Assembly (NCBI GenBank): GCA_030266105.1
Contig: JAJDHH010000014.1
Location: 1-35,598, forward strand
Source of the DNA: Eubacteriales bacterium OttesenSCG-928-K08
Lineage (GTDB): Bacteria > Bacillota > Clostridia > Christensenellales > CAG-138
DNA length: 35,598 nucleotides
Direction of reading: 5' to 3'
Shown here: positions 32,567 through 35,598 of the stretch, piece by piece
Layout of the letters: each line of letters opens with the position of its first letter
Numbering within the stretch: position 1 is the stretch's first letter
The notes under the pieces: model-generated
What the model saw: the letters and a program-made list of their open reading frames with translations, nothing else
Told to the model about the DNA's origin: nothing
Databases searched by the model: none
Translations under genes and position numbers: made by a program

Positions 32567-34321
32567 TTACTTAACAGCTTTCAGGAAGAAGTAGAGGCGG
32601 GATTGAGCGTTGGCGCTATCAAAGTTTGTGCCGCAGGTGTAGATCGTGAGGAACATATCATCAGTTGACACCGCGGTGTTAAACTTGATATCCGAGCGGC
32701 CCTTCTGGTACTCGATCCAGGTTTTAACCTGCGCAGGTGTGCTTGAACTCAGGTGCTGGATGTTGTAGTTCAGGGTGCTGGTAGGCTCGTTCTTTTCGAC
32801 CTTATACATCGCCCAAACTTCCCACTTTGTGTAACCATGCAGGCTGACTTCAAAAGTACGGCTGCCGGTTTTCAGGTTGGGGGCGGTGCTCCAGTTTTTG
32901 TTGGCGCACTTGGCGTCTGTCGTCTGGCAGGAGCTGTAGCCCATCGTTTTATCGTAAATGTGGTGCAGCTCGTGGAACATCGTGCCGGATGTACGCATGT
33001 TGTGCGCTGTAATTGTGCTGTTGCGTGTCATCTCAGAGTAGAATGCGTGCACGGAGCCCTTGGAATCCTTCTTTTTGTTGATGTTATAGCTCGAATAATA
33101 GAAGACATTTCCCTTCTTAAAGAGAATGGGCTGCTGAACATTTGTGCCTGAGATGTTGATGTAACCAATCGTATCGCTGTTGAGCTTTTTGGCAGCCGCA
33201 AGGCCGTTTTTGGCTGTGGTGCTAAGTGTGCCGGTGCCGCCGGTTACATTTATGCCGCCCGTGCCAACAGTGATTTTGCCGGTATCCGTGCCACCTGTTG
33301 TGGGGGTGGAGGAGCCGGGTGTGGAGCCTGAGGTTGTCACATATTTTTGCTCGACAAAACCTTCCCTTGAGCTGGTTTTGACTCTGTAGAACGAGCCGCT
33401 TGTGCCAGTGATGGTAACAGCGGTATTCTTAGTAAGCGTGGTGATGGAGCCGCTCGATGTGGAAGCCTTTTTGTAGAGCTTTGCCGAAGCGTTGATTGTG
33501 CCCGAGCCGCTCGCATCTGTTACAACAGGGTCGAGCGTAACGGCAGTTTTTGCGACAAAACCTTCTTTTGAGCTGGCTTTGATCTTATAGAATGAGCCGC
33601 TCTCGCCTGTGATTGTCACTTCCGTGTTTTTGGCAAGAGTTGCTACCCTTGCGCTTGTGGTGGAAGCTTCTTTATACATGCGTGTGGAAGAAGCGTTGAT
33701 TGTGCCGGAGCCGCTTGCAGCGGTTACGCCATCGCCCGTGCTGGGTGTTGATGTTGAAGTAATCTTAACATAATCTTTAGAGACATAACCCGTCACGCCA
33801 TTGGCGGTAACCTTATAAAAGCCATTCTCTTCGCCAAGCACCGTGAGCGCCGTGCCAAGCTTCAGCGTGCCAAGCTTGGAGCCTTTTGCGTCCGCCGTTT
33901 TACGGAAGTTAACATAGCTTTTGCAGTTAGCGATCACACCGGCAGTTCCCGTTCCCGTGCCAGTTGAGGGGGCGGAGCCATCGGCCTTTTTAATGGTGGC
34001 GACAGTTTTGCTGCTGGATATGCCACCTGAGGCGTTGCCAAGGTCAGCCTTGGCGACATAGCCCGTTTCCGTGGTGTTGGGGCCCTGGCGCACCTTGTAG
34101 AGCGTGCCGTCGGATGTTTGGGATTCGATCGCTAAAATATCGCCCTTTGAGAACGTGCCAATAAGGTTCGTCTTGGCGGTATCGCTATAAACATTGGCGG
34201 TCGTTGCGGTAACCATAGCATAGGCGGCAACATTGGCCGCAAGCGCGGGGGCAGCGCTCAAAAGCACCGCGAGGCAGATGGCAAGCGCAACAACGCGCGA
34301 GCCGGTACGAGTAGGTTTCAT
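32567..34321 (-). CDS. Secreted protein: four SH3-like repeats plus class-B-like sortase domain
   Basis: The 584-residue protein has a signal peptide (VVALAICLAVLLSAAPALA, cleavage after about 28), four SH3-like repeats (about 33-95, 128-187, 203-263 and 268-330), a Gly/Thr/Ser linker (about 333-375) and a C-terminal sortase domain (about 380-584). The expected triad is His440 (ITAHNM), Cys563 (TIYTCGTN) and Arg575 (QSRLYFF). The layout DTIGYINISGTNVQQPIL...YYSSYNI matches class B sortases. Usual sortases are held in the membrane by an N-terminal span; here the signal appears cleavable and SH3 repeats would hold the wall instead. AAAGGAGG lies before the ATG. A paralogue lies upstream. No LPxTG-type substrate is seen in the window. 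Confidence 0.85.
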   Translation of the reverse strand: MKPTRTGSRVVALAICLAVLLSAAPALAANVAAYAMVTATTANVYSDTAKTNLIGTFSKGDILAIESQTSDGTLYKVRQGPNTTETGYVAKADLGNASGGISSSKTVATIKKADGSAPSTGTGTGTAGVIANCKSYVNFRKTADAKGSKLGTLKLGTALTVLGEENGFYKVTANGVTGYVSKDYVKITSTSTPSTGDGVTAASGSGTINASSTRMYKEASTTSARVATLAKNTEVTITGESGSFYKIKASSKEGFVAKTAVTLDPVVTDASGSGTINASAKLYKKASTSSGSITTLTKNTAVTITGTSGSFYRVKTSSREGFVEQKYVTTSGSTPGSSTPTTGGTDTGKITVGTGGINVTGGTGTLSTTAKNGLAAAKKLNSDTIGYINISGTNVQQPILFKKGNVFYYSSYNINKKKDSKGSVHAFYSEMTRNSTITAHNMRTSGTMFHELHHIYDKTMGYSSCQTTDAKCANKNWSTAPNLKTGSRTFEVSLHGYTKWEVWAMYKVEKNEPTSTLNYNIQHLSSSTPAQVKTWIEYQKGRSDIKFNTAVSTDDMFLTIYTCGTNFDSANAQSRLYFFLKAVK

Positions 34322-34340
34322 TTAGGTTGACCCTCCTTTA

Positions 34341-34360
34341 GTTTTCCTGTTCATTCAGGA
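34341..34360. other. Hairpin between the two SH3-sortase genes
   Basis: TTTCCTG and CAGGAAA pair perfectly around a 6-base loop in the 71-base gap. There is no T-run, so it is more likely an mRNA-processing or stability element than a terminator. Confidence 0.4.
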
Positions 34361-34392
34361 AACGCTGGGCGTGTATAACAGGTTCCCTGAGT

Positions 34393-35598
34393 TTATGAGT
34401 CCACATTCTTTAAGAATACGAACAAGCGTGAGTTGGCAGTGGCGCTATCGTAGTTGGTGCCGCAGGTTACGATTGTCATGATCTGGTCGCTTGCGGATAC
34501 CTTCACGCCAAAGTTGATTTCCGAACGCTTAAGCTGCCCGTCGATCCAGCTTTGCATGCTGCTGGGGTTCAGGTTCCAGGCATTGTTAAGCGTGCTGGAA
34601 GGCTCGTTTTTGGGCACTTCATACATGGAGAAGACCTCCCACTTTTGCATGCCGAATATGGAAATGTTCCACGTGCGGCCCGAGCTTGATTTATACCAAT
34701 CGCTAAGCCCGCTTGAGAAGCTTCTCTTGCAGCCGCTGTGCTGGCAGCGGCTGTAGCCCAAAGCCGACTCCTGCAGGTGGTGCAGGTGGTGGCCGCCGGT
34801 GGCGGACGAGCGCAGGTTATGCGTAAATATTACGATATTCTTAGTCACATAATTGACATAGGGGTAAACGCCCTTGTAGGATTTGCTTTTGGAAATATCG
34901 TGTGTTGCGTAGTAGAAGTTTGAGCCATACAGTATCGGATCGTCAATATTTGTGTTGGGGATGTTGAGCCAACCGACAGTGTCGCTGTTCTTTTTCTTGG
35001 CGGCAGCGATTTTGCTGGCGTTAACATCCGCTGTGGTCGCTTTTTTGGTGCTCGTGCTGGTGCTGGCCTTTGTGGTGCTTGCGGCGGCCTTTTCATCAGC
35101 GGCTGTGCCAAGCTTCACCTGGGTTGTGGAAACAAAACCCGTGTATTCCTTGCCCGAGCGTGTGTAGCTGATTTCCCACCATTTGTCGTCGCTTGAGTTA
35201 AGCACTATAACATCCGTTGTTTTAGGTATGGATGTGATAAGCGATCCGGAGTTGCTTGCAGTTTTTCTAAGCTTTGCCGTGGCGGTCGTGACGCCCGCAA
35301 GCCCTGCGACTATTCCGGAATTAAGATCATGGTTTAGGACTTCCTCGGAGATATAGCCGGTTTTTCCGTTGTATTCAACCTTAACCCAGCCATTTTCGGG
35401 CGCTTCGAGTATCTCAACCGTTTTACCCTTGGAAACCTTGCCAAGGCTGTTGTAGGTTGTGGATGGGCCTGTGCGAAGGTTGACAGAGCCTGTTGTGGTG
35501 CCTGTGCCAATGCTTGATGCGGCCAGCGCAATAGGCGCAAAGCAGGTTAAAACCAAAGTCAATGTTAATATTATGGTGACTAAACGGATTATTTTTTT
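34393..35598 (-). CDS. Secreted SH3-sortase paralogue, partial at the window edge
   Basis: The gene runs off the right edge; in-frame codons continue to 35598 and read KKIIRLVTIILTLTLVLTC, a signal peptide ending IALA, so the real start codon is likely just outside. Two SH3-like repeats follow (VNLRTGPSTTYNSLGKVSKG, then a second with KLRKTASNSGSLITSI), a Ser/Thr/Lys/Ala-rich linker and a class-B-like sortase domain. The His codon is at 34819-34821 (IFTHNLR), Cys at 34462-34464 (TIVTCGTN) and Arg at 34426-34428 (NSRLFVF). It is a paralogue of the 32567-34321 gene and lies 71 bases upstream of it, probably in one operon. Confidence 0.85.
   Translation of the reverse strand, partial: KKIIRLVTIILTLTLVLTCFAPIALAASSIGTGTTTGSVNLRTGPSTTYNSLGKVSKGKTVEILEAPENGWVKVEYNGKTGYISEEVLNHDLNSGIVAGLAGVTTATAKLRKTASNSGSLITSIPKTTDVIVLNSSDDKWWEISYTRSGKEYTGFVSTTQVKLGTAADEKAAASTTKASTSTSTKKATTADVNASKIAAAKKKNSDTVGWLNIPNTNIDDPILYGSNFYYATHDISKSKSYKGVYPYVNYVTKNIVIFTHNLRSSATGGHHLHHLQESALGYSRCQHSGCKRSFSSGLSDWYKSSSGRTWNISIFGMQKWEVFSMYEVPKNEPSSTLNNAWNLNPSSMQSWIDGQLKRSEINFGVKVSASDQIMTIVTCGTNYDSATANSRLFVFLKNVDS

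Overview
The window looks like a chromosomal segment of a Gram-positive, endospore-forming member of the Firmicutes, probably Clostridia. Grounds: Shine-Dalgarno sites of the GGAGG type before nearly every gene; a ylbJ-type sporulation gene; a gene order rplS-rbgA-rnhB-yraN-comM-dprA-topA-trmFO-hslV-hslU like that of Firmicutes; the pairing of a TIGR03960-like radical SAM gene with a DUF2344 gene and rng; and class-B-like sortases. Base composition is moderate, near 50% GC by eye. I cannot name the genus.

Layout. Positions 1-15363 (+): ribosome and genome-maintenance genes (rplS, rbgA, rnhB, yraN, comM, dprA, topA, trmFO, hslV, hslU). Between yraN and comM sits a two-gene surface-glycosylation block: a very large double GT-C glycosyltransferase and a GtrA-type flippase. 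15428-16648 (+): a lipoprotein with two SH3 repeats, a 32-serine linker and a SleB-type wall hydrolase domain. 16776-20789 (+): radical SAM protein, DUF2344 protein and RNase G. 20948-23013 (+): a TrpR-like regulator and RqcH. 23010-25780 (-): ylbJ, then infC-rpmI-rplT behind an attenuator-like leader, then a 75-codon unknown gene. 25971-28584 (+): argG-argH with a possible ARG box over the promoter. 28815-30290 (+): a large PLP-dependent fold-type II enzyme. 30337-31939 (-): ABC permease and ATPase without a binding protein. 32266-32490 (+): a small Cys-containing membrane protein. 32567-35598 (-): two paralogous secreted proteins made of SH3 repeats plus a sortase domain; the second runs off the window edge.

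How it works together. Most of the window is housekeeping: translation (L19, IF3, L35, L20, TrmFO, RbgA, RqcH), DNA handling (RNase HII, DprA, ComM, TopA), proteolysis (HslUV), RNA decay (RNase G) and arginine synthesis (ArgG, ArgH). The accessory theme is the cell surface: glycosyltransferase plus flippase, wall-hydrolase lipoprotein, and SH3-sortase fusions.

The points I consider most worth checking are the SH3-sortase pair, the fusion of two GT-C enzymes in one chain, the ATC start codon and duplicated-arm attenuator of infC, a palindromic hairpin present three times between genes, an unexplained multi-hairpin stretch at 640-815, and an unexplained 323-base gap at 31940-32262. I found no CRISPR array, tRNA, rRNA, insertion sequence or prophage.
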